The notes under the pieces: model-generated
The model's input: only the letters and a program-made list of their open reading frames with translations
Database searches by the model: none
Told to the model about the DNA's origin: nothing
In this document: positions 38,110 to 51,790 of the stretch, piece by piece
Numbering within the stretch: position 1 is the first letter of the stretch
How the letters are laid out: each line of letters starts with the position of its first letter
Translations under genes and position numbers: made by a program
Assembly: GCF_028554725.1 (NCBI RefSeq)
Contig: NC_071668.1
Coordinates: forward strand, 47,597,732-47,661,731
From: Zeugodacus cucurbitae
Lineage: Eukaryota > Arthropoda > Insecta > Diptera > Tephritidae
Length of the DNA: 64,000 bases
Reading direction: 5' to 3'

Positions 38110-39298
38110 ATTGCCTTGCGATAATGCAATCCCAGTTATGATTTTTTTTGTGTGTTTTTGTAAGAAATTTTTTGCACTCACTTTTTCGGCAATTATTTTG
38201 GTATCCGCTGATTTTGTTGTATATTGTATATATACAATTGTATTACGAATATATAAATATTCCACAATATTCAGTAAGAAAATATTTTTTGTTTATTTAT
38301 TATTTGCGTCAGGTTTTTTTTTGTAATTATTTTCTTCGAGAACAAATTCAAATCGCTCCGTTCAACACAACTGTTCTTATGAAAATCTCAATATCAACTG
38401 AACTGAGAAAAATTAATTTGACAATATTGACTGTTTATGTTTTGAAGTTTTGATTTTTTCTGTTGAAAATATGTTAATGTTAATGTTTTTTTAATGTTAA
38501 TTATTTTATTCTGGCAAAAATTTTGGATTTTGGGGATCGTAAAAAATGACGAATAATGCATAATAACCCCTACCCACTTACTACGCTATTTTTGGTGCAT
38601 TTGGTGGATGGATTTTTGGTACCATTCACCACTTTTTTGGTGCATTTTGGTGCATTTGATGCATTGACGCGTGGTGAAAAACCGATTTTTTCACGGCGCG
38701 CAAATGGGGTTATACAGGTCGTATGAGTACCATATTACCAAAAACAGAAACACAGATATAAGGGTACCAAAAACAGAGGTAAGTGGGTAGGGGTTTTGTT
38801 TTTTAATTGTAAAACTGTTGCTGTCAAGAAGCCATTTTGTTTGTGTTTGTGTAAAGAAATATTTATTTAAAAATTGAAGAAAAATATACAAAAGGATATT
38901 ACACTTTCGATCTTATAAATATATAAATGTAAAATGTGTAAAAATAAACAATCGCCTAGCGACTTCAGACGCATTCTGCAATTATTGCTGAGAAATGCCC
39001 TCCAATTCTAATGCTCGGAAAATCTTCGAAATCGAGTAAATAAAGGCGGCGGTGCGTAAATCATTGCAGTGGTGAATGCCACCAAAATTGGCGTAGTAAG
39101 TGGGTAGGGGTTTTTTTTTTAAATTGTTAAACTGTTGCTGTCAAGAAGCCATTCTGTTTGTGTTTTTGTAAAGAAATATTTATTTAAAAATTTAAGAAAA
39201 ATATACAAAAGGATATTACACTTTGGATCTTATAAATATATAAATGTAAAATTTGTAAAAATAAATAATCGCCAAGCGACTTCAGACGCATTCTGTAA
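38110..39298. other. Spacer between genes 11 and 12
   Basis: Standard layout, pseudo-exon at 38982-39069. It shares GAAACACAG and TAAATTG with the spacer between genes 7 and 8, four units away. Confidence 0.85.
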
Positions 39299-41293
39299 TT
39301 ATTGTTGAGAAATGCCCTCCATTTCTAAGGCTCGGAAAATCTTAGAAATCGAGTAAATAAAGGCAGCGGTGCGTAAATCATTGCAGAGACCGAATTCATT
39401 GGCCACAATCTTAATGCCTGCCCCCGCAGTTTCCATAACTGTTTGTAGTCCTGCGTCTACAATATCCGCCTCCTTCGTACAGTCTCTTATGAGCTTTAAC
39501 TTTTTGTTTGGCTTGAACTTATCCTAAATAAATAAATTAAAAAAATTCATATTAACAAATTAACTTATTTGCACGGTGGTCAAAGTTCACTTACCTCGCA
39601 CTCATTCATGGAGTTAAAGATCTCGTTGATTATGGCTTTCTCGCGTTTAACATTCATTTTGCCATAAGATACATGATTGATATTCTTTAAGTACTCAAAG
39701 TAGGATACCGTTACACCGCCAGCATTGCAAAACAAATCCGGTATAATGAGTACATTCTTTTTACGTAATATTTCATCGGCAGCTGGCGTCGAAGGACCAT
39801 TAGCGCCTTCTAAAATCATCTTGGCTTGTACACTGTTAGCATTTTCGACAGTGAGAACCTTTTGCGTAGAGCAAGGCATTAGTATATCGCATTTTTCACC
39901 CAACAAACTGCCCTCTTTTTCGGTGGCTTTGGTATAGCCCTTGATTGATTTATTATTTTTTGCATAATACTCCATTAAGTCCTAAGTATATGAAGAAAAT
40001 TAAAAAAATATTATCATGGAGATATTTATTTTCAATACGCCACATACCTTTGGATCAATGCCATTCTCATTTACTAGAGACACGTCAAATTCTTGAACAC
40101 CGATCAGTTTGGCACCGGCTTCCACTACAAAAACGGATGCATGGGAACCGACATTGCCAAACCCTTGTACGATCACGGTTTTATCTTTCCAACCAGTCTT
40201 CCAGCCTAATAAATCCATCCAATCTTTATCCATAATAAAACATTCAGCCGCCTTAAATAGACCACGTCCCGTGGCGGCGGTGCGACCATTTATACCGCCT
40301 ATTTCTACTGGCTTACCAGTCGTGATGGCCAATGCATCTACATCGTTATAGCCTAGAAGAACAATTTATTTGTCTATCAAGACGTTTTCTAATATTTCAT
40401 AAAAAAAAATTACCAAAAGTTTTAATATATTGATCCACCAACCAACTCATCTCGCGTTGGCTGGTATTCACATCTGGTGCCGGTACATCTATACCCGGAC
40501 CTATCATATTGCGACGTAATAGCTCCATTGTATAGCGACGCGTAATTGTTTGCAATTCTTGTGCAGTATACTTCTTCGGGTCGATACGTATGCCACCCTT
40601 GGAACCACCAAACGGTACATTCACGCAAGCCGTCTTAAACGCCATCAGATAAGCCAAAGCGCGTATCTCATCGGCGTCGACGTCCATGGCAAAACGTATG
40701 CCTACAAAAGAGGAACGGATATTATCAGTCAGTTATATATATCATGCTAGACATCAGCAGTTGAAGCATTGAAAAGGAAGAACATTTTCTTGAAACACAC
40801 AACTACATGCATATATTCTAGAAAATTCGTTGAGAAATTTTTTGAATATACCAGCTTTTCTAGAAAAATAATAGCCAATAATATAATTGAACCCACCGCC
40901 TTTGAGTGGTAATCTGTGTCTAGTGTGGTGTGCGCGATAGCCGGTGATTAGCTCGTAATTGCCATCACTTCTTATTATAGGGAAGGTAACTTCCAATAGA
41001 TTTGTAGTGCAGCCCATCAATTTAAGCATGGCGGAAACACGTTGTTCACGCTGTTCCTTCTTCATGTAAGGATACTTTTCCAGCTCCTTTATCATCATCG
41101 GCTCCATTAGCTGAGCGGCCGAGTGATAATAATACTCAACCATGTGTGCAAATGGTGGGTCTTTGTCTTTATTGATTTTTTCCAAATGCTTGGGCATCAC
41201 GTGCTTTTCACGCGTAGCTCCAAGTCCGGTCCAGTTTAAAACTGTCTTCGATAGTGAAGATCGTAAAAGTTTACCATTTAAAAGGAAGGACAT
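39299..41293 (-). CDS. GDH gene 12, intact
   Basis: Exons 41293-40897, 40701-40414, 40352-40048, 39981-39595 and 39523-39299. No amino-acid difference from gene 1. A mariner-type transposon begins at 41943, about 650 bp upstream of the start codon, well beyond the TATA-like sequences. Confidence 0.92.
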
Positions 41294-42049
41294 ATTGCCT
41301 TGCGATAATGCAATCCCAGTTATGATTTTTTTTGTGTGTTTTTGTAAGAAATTTTTTGCACTCACTTTTTCGGCAATTATTTTGGTATCCGCTGATTTTG
41401 TTGTATATTGTATATATACAATTGTATTACGAATATATAAATATTCCACAATATTCAGTAAGAAAATATTTTTTGTTTATTTATTATTTGCGTCAGGTTT
41501 TTTTTTGTAATTATTTTCTTCGAGAACAAATTCAAATCGCTCCGTTCAACACAACTGTTCTTATGAAAATCTCAATATCAACTGAACTGAGAAAAATTAA
41601 TTTGACAATATTGACTGTTTATGTTTTGAAGTTTTGATTTTTTCTGTTGAAAATATGTTAATGTTAATGTTTTTTTAATGTTAATTATTTTATTCTGGCA
41701 AAAATTTTGGATTTTGGGGATCGTAAAAAATGACGAATAATGCATAATAACCCCTACCCACTTACTACGCTATTTTTGGTGCATTTGGTGGATGGATTTT
41801 TGGTACCATTCACCACTTTTTTGGTGCATTTTGGTGCATTTGATGCATTGACGCGTGGTGAAAAACCGATTTTTTCACGGCGCGCAAATGGGGTTATACA
41901 GGTCGTATGAGTACCATATTACCAAAAACAGAAACACAGATAAAGGGTGATTTTTTAAGAGCTTGATAACTTTTTTAAAAAAAAAAACGCATAAAATTTG
42001 CAAAATCTCATCGGTTCTTTATTTGAAACGTTAGATTGGTTCATGACAT

Positions 42050-42678
42050 TTACTTTTTGAAGATAATTTCATTTAAATGTTGACCGCGGCTGCGTCTTAG
42101 GTGGTCCATTCGGAAAGTCCAATTTTGGGCAACTTTTTCGAGCATTTCGGCCGGAATAGCCCGAATTTCTTCGGAAATGTTGTCTTCCAAAGCTGGAATA
42201 GTTGCTGGCTTATTTCTGTAGACTTTAGACTTGACGTAGCCCCACAAAAAATAGTCTAAAGGCGTTAAATCGCATGATCTTGGTGGCCAACTTACGGGTC
42301 CATTTCTTGAGATGAATTGTTCTCCGAAGTTTTCCCTCAAAATGGCCATAGAATCGCGAGCTGTGTGGCATGTAGCGCCATCTTGTTGAAACCACATGTC
42401 AACCAAGTTCAGTTCTTCCATTTTTGGCAACAAAAAGTTTGTTAGCATCGAACGATAGCGATCGCCATTCACCGTAACGTTGCGTCCAACAGCATCTTTG
42501 AAAAAATACGGTCCAATGATTCCACCAGCGTACAAACCACACCAAACAGTGCATTTTTCGGGATGCATGGGCAGTTCTTGAACGGCTTCTGGTTGCTCTT
42601 CACCCCAAATGCGGCAATTTTGCTTATTTACGTAGCCATTCAACCAGAAATGAGCCTCATCGCTGAACAAAATTTGTC
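42050..42678 (-). pseudogene. Transposase catalytic-domain remnant (IS630/Tc1/mariner superfamily)
   Basis: An open frame of about 206 residues holds the catalytic half: SDEAHFWLNG (first Asp), WFQQDGATCHTAR (second Asp) and SCDLTPLDYFLWG (third Asp). The last two aspartates are separated by 36 residues, compared with 34 in classical mariner, so this is a DDxD relative rather than mariner proper. The frame ends at 42050, about 100 bp from the left end of the element. There is no helix-turn-helix domain in frame with it. It resembles transposases annotated widely in insects; the subfamily is not certain. Confidence 0.87.
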
Positions 42679-42773
42679 GATAAAAAAGCGGATTTCACAT
42701 TTCGAACCGAACACTGATTTTGGTAATAAAATTCAATGATTTGCAAGCGTTGCTCGTTAGTAAGTCTATTCAT
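42657..42773 (-). pseudogene. Transposase N-terminal remnant, out of frame with the catalytic part
   Basis: From the ATG at 42773 a 38-codon frame begins MNRLTNEQRLQIIEFY, typical of the start of such a DNA-binding domain, and ends at TGA (42657-42659). After about 28 codons (near 42685-42692) it joins, in another frame, to the sequence just before the catalytic SDEAHFW motif. The middle of the DNA-binding region is therefore deleted, with a frame change at the junction. Confidence 0.75.
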
Positions 42774-43427
42774 GATGAAATGTCAAAGCATACTGAGCAT
42801 CTTTCTCTTTGACACCATGTCTGAAATCCCACGTGATCTGTCAAATACTAATGCATGAAAATCCTAACCTCAAAAAAATCACCCGTTATAAGGGTACCAA
42901 AAACAGAGGTAAGTGGGTAGGGGTTTTGTTTTTTAATTGTAAAACTGTTGCTGTCAAGAAGCCATTTTGTTTGTGTTTGTGTAAAGAAATATTTATTTAA
43001 AAATTGAAGAAAAATATACAAAAGGATATTACACTTTCGATCTTATAAATATATAAATGTAAAATGTGTAAAAATAAACAATCGCCTAGCGACTTCAGAC
43101 GCATTCTGCAATTATTGCTGAGAAATGCCCTCCAATTCTAATGCTCGGAAAATCTTCGAAATCGAGTAAATAAAGGCGGCGGTGCGTAAATCATTGCAGT
43201 GGTGAATGCCACCAAAATTGGCGTAGTAAGTGGGTAGGGGTTTTTTTTTAAATTGTTAAACTGTTGCTGTCAAGAAGCCATTCTGTTTGTGTTTTTGTAA
43301 AGAAATATTTATTTAAAAATTTAAGAAAAATATACAAAAGGATATTACACTTTGGATCTTATAAATATATAAATGTAAAATTTGTAAAAATAAATAATCG
43401 CCAAGCGACTTCAGACGCATTCTGTAA

Positions 43428-45422
43428 TTATTGTTGAGAAATGCCCTCCATTTCTAAGGCTCGGAAAATCTTAGAAATCGAGTAAATAAAGGCAGCGGTG
43501 CGTAAATCATTGCAGAGACCGAATTCATTGGCCACAATCTTAATGCCTGCCCCCGCAGTTTCCATAACTGTTTGTAGTCCTGCGTCTACAATATCCGCCT
43601 CCTTCGTACAGTCTCTTATGAGCTTTAACTTTTTGTTTGGCTTGAACTTATCCTAAATAAATAAATTAAAAAAATTCATATTAACAAATTAACTTATTTG
43701 CACGGTGGTCAAAGTTCACTTACCTCGCACTCATTCATGGAGTTAAAGATCTCGTTGATTATGGCTTTCTCGCGTTTAACATTCATTTTGCCATAAGATA
43801 CATGATTGATATTCTTTAAGTACTCAAAGTAGGATACCGTTACACCGCCAGCATTGCAAAACAAATCCGGTATAATGAGTACATTCTTTTTACGTAATAT
43901 TTCATCGGCAGCTGGCGTCGAAGGACCATTAGCGCCTTCTAAAATCATCTTGGCTTGTACACTGTTAGCATTTTCGACAGTGAGAACCTTTTGCGTAGAG
44001 CAAGGCATTAGTATATCGCATTTTTCACCCAACAAACTGCCCTCTTTTTCGGTGGCTTTGGTATAGCCCTTGATTGATTTATTATTTTTTGCATAATACT
44101 CCATTAAGTCCTAAGTATATGAAGAAAATTAAAAAAATATTATCATGGAGATATTTATTTTCAATACGCCACATACCTTTGGATCAATGCCATTCTCATT
44201 TACTAGAGACACGTCAAATTCTTGAACACCGATCAGTTTGGCACCGGCTTCCACTACAAAAACGGATGCATGGGAACCGACATTGCCAAACCCTTGTACG
44301 ATCACGGTTTTATCTTTCCAACCAGTCTTCCAGCCTAATAAATCCATCCAATCTTTATCCATAATAAAACATTCAGCCGCCTTAAATAGACCACGTCCCG
44401 TGGCGGCGGTGCGACCATTTATACCGCCTATTTCTACTGGCTTACCAGTCGTGATGGCCAATGCATCTACATCGTTATAGCCTAGAAGAACAATTTATTT
44501 GTCTATCAAGACGTTTTCTAATATTTCATAAAAAAAAATTACCAAAAGTTTTAATATATTGATCCACCAACCAACTCATCTCGCGTTGGCTGGTATTCAC
44601 ATCTGGTGCCGGTACATCTATACCCGGACCTATCATATTGCGACGTAATAGCTCCATTGTATAGCGACGCGTAATTGTTTGCAATTCTTGTGCAGTATAC
44701 TTCTTCGGGTCGATACGTATGCCACCCTTGGAACCACCAAACGGTACATTCACGCAAGCCGTCTTAAACGCCATCAGATAAGCCAAAGCGCGTATCTCAT
44801 CGGCGTCGACGTCCATGGCAAAACGTATGCCTACAAAAGAGGAACGGATATTATCAGTCAGTTATATATATCATGCTAGACATCAGCAGTTGAAGCATTG
44901 AAAAGGAAGAACATTTTCTTGAAACACACAACTACATGCATATATTCTAGAAAATTCGTTGAGAAATTTTTTGAATATACCAGCTTTTCTAGAAAAATAA
45001 TAGCCAATAATATAATTGAACCCACCGCCTTTGAGTGGTAATCTGTGTCTAGTGTGGTGTGCGCGATAGCCGGTGATTAGCTCGTAATTGCCATCACTTC
45101 TTATTATAGGGAAGGTAACTTCCAATAGATTTGTAGTGCAGCCCATCAATTTAAGCATGGCGGAAACACGTTGTTCACGCTGTTCCTTCTTCATGTAAGG
45201 ATACTTTTCCAGCTCCTTTATCATCATCGGCTCCATTAGCTGAGCGGCCGAGTGATAATAATACTCAACCATGTGTGCAAATGGTGGGTCTTTGTCTTTA
45301 TTGATTTTTTCCAAATGCTTGGGCATCACGTGCTTTTCACGCGTAGCTCCAAGTCCGGTCCAGTTTAAAACTGTCTTCGATAGTGAAGATCGTAAAAGTT
45401 TACCATTTAAAAGGAAGGACAT
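43428..45422 (-). CDS. GDH gene 13, intact
   Basis: Exons 45422-45026, 44830-44543, 44481-44177, 44110-43724 and 43652-43428. The protein matches gene 1. The DNA transposon lies about 540 bp beyond its stop codon, past the polyadenylation signal. Confidence 0.92.
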
Positions 45423-46610
45423 ATTGCCTTGCGATAATGCAATCCCAGTTATGATTTTTTTTGTGTGTTTTTGTAAGAAATTTTTTGCACTCACTTTTTC
45501 GGCAATTATTTTGGTATCCGCTGATTTTGTTGTATATTGTATATATACAATTGTATTACGAATATATAAATATTCCACAATATTCAGTAAGAAAATATTT
45601 TTTGTTTATTTATTATTTGCGTCAGGTTTTTTTTTGTAATTATTTTCTTCGAGAACAAATTCAAATCGCTCCGTTCAACACAACTGTTCTTATGAAAATC
45701 TCAATATCAACTGAACTGAGAAAAATAAATTTGACAATATTGACTGTTTATGTTTTGAAGTTTTGATTTTTTCTGTTGAAAATATGTTAATGTTAATGTT
45801 TTTTTAATGTTAATTATTTTATTCTGGCAAAAATTTTGGATTTTGGGGATCGTAAAAAATGACGAATAATGCATAATAACCCCTACCCACTTACTACGCT
45901 ATTTTTGGTGCATTTGGTGGATGGATTTTTGGTACCATTCACCACTTTTTTGGTGCATTTTGGTGCATTTGATGCATTGGCGCGTGGTGAAAAACCGATT
46001 TTTTCACGGCGCGCAAATGGGGTTATACAGGTCGTATGAGTACCATATTACCAAAAACAGAAAAACAGATATAAGGGTACCAAAAACAGAGGTAAGTGGG
46101 TAGGGGTTTTGTTTTTTAATTGTAAAACTGTTGCTGTCAAGAAGCCATTTTGTTTGTGTTTGTGTAAAGAAATATTTATTTAAAAATTGAAGAAAAATAT
46201 ACAAAAGGATATTACACTTTCGATCTTATAAATATATAAATGTAAAATGTGTAAAAATAAACAATCGCCTAGCGACTTCAGACGCATTCTGCAATTATTG
46301 CTGAGAAATGCCCTCCAATTCTAATGCTCGGAAAATCTTCGAAATCGAGTAAATAAAGGCGGCGGTGCGTAAATCATTGCAGTGGTGAATGCCACCAAAA
46401 TTGGCGTAGTAAGTGGGTAGGGGTTTTTTTTTTAATTGTTAAACTGTTGCTGTCAAGAAGCCATTCTGTTTGTGTTTTTGTAAAGAAATATTTATTTAAA
46501 AATTTAAGAAAAATATACAAAAGGATATTACACTTTGGATCTTATAAATATATAAATGTAAAATTTGTAAAAATAAATAATCGCCAAGCGACTTCAGACG
46601 CATTCTGTAA
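45423..46610. other. Spacer between genes 13 and 14
   Basis: Standard layout, pseudo-exon at 46295-46382. It has AAAAATAAATTTG upstream of gene 13 (near 45725), shared with the spacers upstream of genes 4 (right of the retroposon), 5, 6, 14 and 18. Confidence 0.85.
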
Positions 46611-48605
46611 TTATTGTTGAGAAATGCCCTCCATTTCTAAGGCTCGGAAAATCTTAGAAATCGAGTAAATAAAGGCAGCGGTGCGTAAATCATTGCAGAG
46701 ACCGAATTCATTGGCCACAATCTTAATGCCTGCCCCCGCAGTTTCCATAACTGTTTGTAGTCCTGCGTCTACAATATCCGCCTCCTTCGTACAGTCTCTT
46801 ATGAGCTTTAACTTTTTGTTTGGCTTGAACTTATCCTAAATAAATAAATTAAAAAAATTCATATTAACAAATTAACTTATTTGCACGGTGGTCAAAGTTC
46901 ACTTACCTCGCACTCATTCATGGAGTTAAAGATCTCGTTGATTATGGCTTTCTCGCGTTTAACATTCATTTTGCCATAAGATACATGATTGATATTCTTT
47001 AAGTACTCAAAGTAGGATACCGTTACACCGCCAGCATTGCAAAACAAATCCGGTATAATGAGTACATTCTTTTTACGTAATATTTCATCGGCAGCTGGCG
47101 TCGAAGGACCATTAGCGCCTTCTAAAATCATCTTGGCTTGTACACTGTTAGCATTTTCGACAGTGAGAACCTTTTGCGTAGAGCAAGGCATTAGTATATC
47201 GCATTTTTCACCCAACAAACTGCCCTCTTTTTCGGTGGCTTTGGTATAGCCCTTGATTGATTTATTATTTTTTGCATAATACTCCATTAAGTCCTAAGTA
47301 TATGAAGAAAATTAAAAAAATATTATCATGGAGATATTTATTTTCAATACGCCACATACCTTTGGATCAATGCCATTCTCATTTACTAGAGACACGTCAA
47401 ATTCTTGAACACCGATCAGTTTGGCACCGGCTTCCACTACAAAAACGGATGCATGGGAACCGACATTGCCAAACCCTTGTACGATCACGGTTTTATCTTT
47501 CCAACCAGTCTTCCAGCCTAATAAATCCATCCAATCTTTATCCATAATAAAACATTCAGCCGCCTTAAATAGACCACGTCCCGTGGCGGCGGTGCGACCA
47601 TTTATACCGCCTATTTCTACTGGCTTACCAGTCGTGATGGCCAATGCATCTACATCGTTATAGCCTAGAAGAACAATTTATTTGTCTATCAAGACGTTTT
47701 CTAATATTTCATAAAAAAAAATTACCAAAAGTTTTAATATATTGATCCACCAACCAACTCATCTCGCGTTGGCTGGTATTCACATCTGGTGCCGGTACAT
47801 CTATACCCGGACCTATCATATTGCGACGTAATAGCTCCATTGTATAGCGACGCGTAATTGTTTGCAATTCTTGTGCAGTATACTTCTTCGGGTCGATACG
47901 TATGCCACCCTTGGAACCACCAAACGGTACATTCACGCAAGCCGTCTTAAACGCCATCAGATAAGCCAAAGCGCGTATCTCATCGGCGTCGACGTCCATG
48001 GCAAAACGTATGCCTACAAAAGAGGAACGGATATTATCAGTCAGTTATATATATCATGCTAGACATCAGCAGTTGAAGCATTGAAAAGGAAGAACATTTT
48101 CTTGAAACACACAACTACATGCATATATTCTAGAAAATTCGTTGAGAAATTTTTTGAATATACCAGCTTTTCTAGAAAAATAATAGCCAATAATATAATT
48201 GAACCCACCGCCTTTGAGTGGTAATCTGTGTCTAGTGTGGTGTGCGCGATAGCCGGTGATTAGCTCGTAATTGCCATCACTTCTTATTATAGGGAAGGTA
48301 ACTTCCAATAGATTTGTAGTGCAGCCCATCAATTTAAGCATGGCGGAAACACGTTGTTCACGCTGTTCCTTCTTCATGTAAGGATACTTTTCCAGCTCCT
48401 TTATCATCATCGGCTCCATTAGCTGAGCGGCCGAGTGATAATAATACTCAACCATGTGTGCAAATGGTGGGTCTTTGTCTTTATTGATTTTTTCCAAATG
48501 CTTGGGCATCACGTGCTTTTCACGCGTAGCTCCAAGTCCGGTCCAGTTTAAAACTGTCTTCGATAGTGAAGATCGTAAAAGTTTACCATTTAAAAGGAAG
48601 GACAT
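46611..48605 (-). CDS. GDH gene 14, intact
   Basis: Exons 48605-48209, 48013-47726, 47664-47360, 47293-46907 and 46835-46611. No amino-acid difference from gene 1. Its upstream spacer has the same length and the same rare variants as the one upstream of gene 18. Confidence 0.92.
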
Positions 48606-49794
48606 ATTGCCTTGCGATAATGCAATCCCAGTTATGATTTTTTTTGTGTGTTTTTGTAAGAAATTTTTTGCACTCACTTTTTCGGCAATTATTTTGGTAT
48701 CCGCTGATTTTGTTGTATATTGTATATATACAATTGTATTACGAATATATAAATATTCCACAATATTCAGTAAGAAAATATTTTTTGTTTATTTATTATT
48801 TGCGTCAGGTTTTTTTTTGTAATTATTTTCTTCGAGAACAAATTCAAATCGCTCCGTTCAACACAACTGTTCTTATGAAAATCTCAATATCAACTGAACT
48901 GAGAAAAATAAATTTGACAATATTGACTGTTTATGTTTTGAAGTTTTGATTTTTTCTGTTGAAAATATGTTAATGTTAATGTTTTTTTAATGTTAATTAT
49001 TTTATTCTGGCAAAAATTTTGGATTTTGGGGATCGTAAAAAATGACGAATAATGCATAATAACCCCTACCCACTTACTACGCTATTTTTGGTGCATTTGG
49101 TGGATGGATTTTTGGTACCATTCACCACTTTTTTGGTGCATTTTGGTGCATTTGATGCCTTGACGCGTGGTGAAAACCCGATTTTTTCACGGCGCGCAAA
49201 TGGGGTTATACAGGTCGTATGAGTACCATATTACCAAAAACAGAAAAACAGATATAAGGGTACCAAAAACAGAGGTAAGTGGGTAGGGGTTTTGTTTTTT
49301 AATTGTAAAACTGTTGCTGTCAAGAAGCCATTTTGTTTGTGTTTGTGTAAAGAAATATTTATTTAAAAATTGAAGAAAAATATACAAAAGGATATTACAC
49401 TTTCGATCTTATAAATATATAAATGTAAAATGTGTAAAAATAAACAATCGCCTAGCGACTTCAGACGCATTCTGCAATTATTGCTGAGAAATGCCCTCCA
49501 ATTCTAATGCTCGGAAAATCTTCGAAATCGAGTAAATAAAGGCGGCGGTGCGTAAATCATTGCAGTGGTGAATGCCACCAAAATTGGCGTAGTAAGTGGG
49601 TAGGGGTTTTTTTTTTTAATTGTTAAACTGTTGCTGTCAAGAAGCCATTCTGTTTGTGTTTTTGTAAAGAAATATTTATTTAAAAATTTAAGAAAAATAT
49701 ACAAAAGGATATTACACTTTGGATCTTATAAATATATAAATGTAAAATTTGTAAAAATAAATAATCGCCAAGCGACTTCAGACGCATTCTGTAA
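48606..49794. other. Spacer between genes 14 and 15
   Basis: Standard layout, pseudo-exon at 49478-49565. It has the rare GATGCCTTGACG variant (near 49155), found otherwise only in the spacer between genes 18 and 19. Confidence 0.86.
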
Positions 49795-51790
49795 TTATTG
49801 TTGAGAAATGCCCTCCATTTCTAAGGCTCGGAAAATCTTAGAAATCGAGTAAATAAAGGCAGCGGTGCGTAAATCATTGCAGAGACCGAATTCATTGGCC
49901 ACAATCTTAATGCCTGCCCCCGCAGTTTCCATAACTGTTTGTAGTCCTGCGTCTACAATATCCGCCTCCTTCGTACAGTCTCTTATGAGCTTTAACTTTT
50001 TGTTTGGCTTGAACTTATCCTAAATAAATAAATTAAAAAAATTCATATTAACAAATTAACTTATTTGCACGGTGGTCAAAGTTCACTTACCTCGCACTCA
50101 TTCATGGAGTTAAAGATCTCGTTGATTATGGCTTTCTCGCGTTTAACATTCATTTTGCCATAAGATACATGATTGATATTCTTTAAGTACTCAAAGTAGG
50201 ATACCGTTACACCGCCAGCATTGCAAAACAAATCCGGTATAATGAGTACATTCTTTTTACGTAATATTTCATCGGCAGCTGGCGTCGAAGGACCATTAGC
50301 GCCTTCTAAAATCATCTTGGCTTGTACACTGTTAGCATTTTCGACAGTGAGAACCTTTTGCGTAGAGCAAGGCATTAGTATATCGCATTTTTCACCCAAC
50401 AAACTGCCCTCTTTTTCGGTGGCTTTGGTATAGCCCTTGATTGATTTATTATTTTTTGCATAATACTCCATTAAGTCCTAAGTATATGAAGAAAATTTAA
50501 AAAAATATTATCATGGAGATATTTATTTTCAATACGCCACATACCTTTGGATCAATGCCATTCTCATTTACTAGAGACACGTCAAATTCTTGAACACCGA
50601 TCAGTTTGGCACCGGCTTCCACTACAAAAACGGATGCATGGGAACCGACATTGCCAAACCCTTGTACGATCACGGTTTTATCTTTCCAACCAGTCTTCCA
50701 GCCTAATAAATCCATCCAATCTTTATCCATAATAAAACATTCAGCCGCCTTAAATAGACCACGTCCCGTGGCGGCGGTGCGACCATTTATACCGCCTATT
50801 TCTACTGGCTTACCAGTCGTGATGGCCAATGCATCTACATCGTTATAGCCTAGAAGAACAATTTATTTGTCTATCAAGACGTTTTCTAATATTTCATAAA
50901 AAAAAATTACCAAAAGTTTTAATATATTGATCCACCAACCAACTCATCTCGCGTTGGCTGGTATTCACATCTGGTGCCGGTACATCTATACCCGGACCTA
51001 TCATATTGCGACGTAATAGCTCCATTGTATAGCGACGCGTAATTGTTTGCAATTCTTGTGCAGTATACTTCTTCGGGTCGATACGTATGCCACCCTTGGA
51101 ACCACCAAACGGTACATTCACGCAAGCCGTCTTAAACGCCATCAGATAAGCCAAAGCGCGTATCTCATCGGCTTCGACGTCCATGGCAAAACGTATGCCT
51201 ACAAAAGAGGAACGGATATGATCAGTCAGTTATATATATCATGCTAGACATCAGCAGTTGAAGCATTGAAAAGGAAGAACATTTTCTTGAAACACACAAC
51301 TACATGCATATATTCTAGAAAATTCGTTGAGAAATTTTTTGAATATACCAGCTTTTCTAGAAAAATAATAGCCAATAATATAATTGAACCCACCGCCTTT
51401 GAGTGGTAATCTGTGTCTAGTGTGGTGTGCGCGATAGCCGGTGATTAGCTCGTAATTGCCATCACTTCTTATTATAGGGAAGGTAACTTCCAATAGATTT
51501 GTAGTGCAGCCCATCAATTTAAGCATGGCGGAAACACGTTGTTCACGCTGTTCCTTCTTCTTGTAAGGATACTTTTCCAGCTCCTTTATCATCATCGGCT
51601 CCATTAGCTGAGCGGCCGAGTGATAATAATACTCAACCATGTGTGCAAATGGTGGGTCTTTGTCTTTATTGATTTTTTCCAAATGCTTGGGCATCACGTG
51701 CTTTTCACGCGTAGCTCCAAGTCCGGTCCAGTTTAAAACTGTCTTCGATAGTGAAGATCGTAAAAGTTTACCATTTAAAAGGAAGGACAT
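49795..51790 (-). CDS. GDH gene 15, full length, Met77Lys and Asp141Glu
   Basis: Exons 51790-51394, 51198-50911, 50849-50545, 50477-50091 and 50019-49795. Intron 3 has one extra T, making the gene 1 bp longer; gene 19 has the same insertion. Two private protein changes, Met77 to Lys and Asp141 to Glu, are at positions where I would not predict loss of function. Confidence 0.91.

Larger units (their letters stand above)
41943..42886 (-). mobile_element. Mariner/Tc1-type DNA transposon, 944 bp, internally deleted, TA duplication
   Basis: The empty site in other units reads CAGATATAAGGG. Here it reads CAGATA, the element, then TATAAGGG, which is a clean TA duplication. The inverted ends match over 13 of the first 14 bases (AAGGGTGATTTTTT and, inverted at the right, ACGGGTGATTTTTT), with weaker similarity further in. 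Related elements with full transposases are usually about 1.3 kb, so roughly 0.3-0.4 kb is missing. It cannot encode a complete transposase but its ends look usable in trans. Confidence 0.9.
41294..43427. other. Spacer between genes 12 and 13, split by a DNA transposon
   Basis: The right arm of the foldback element is interrupted at its GATATAAGGG sequence by a mariner-type element (41943-42886). The remainder, including the pseudo-exon (43112-43199), is standard. Confidence 0.88.
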
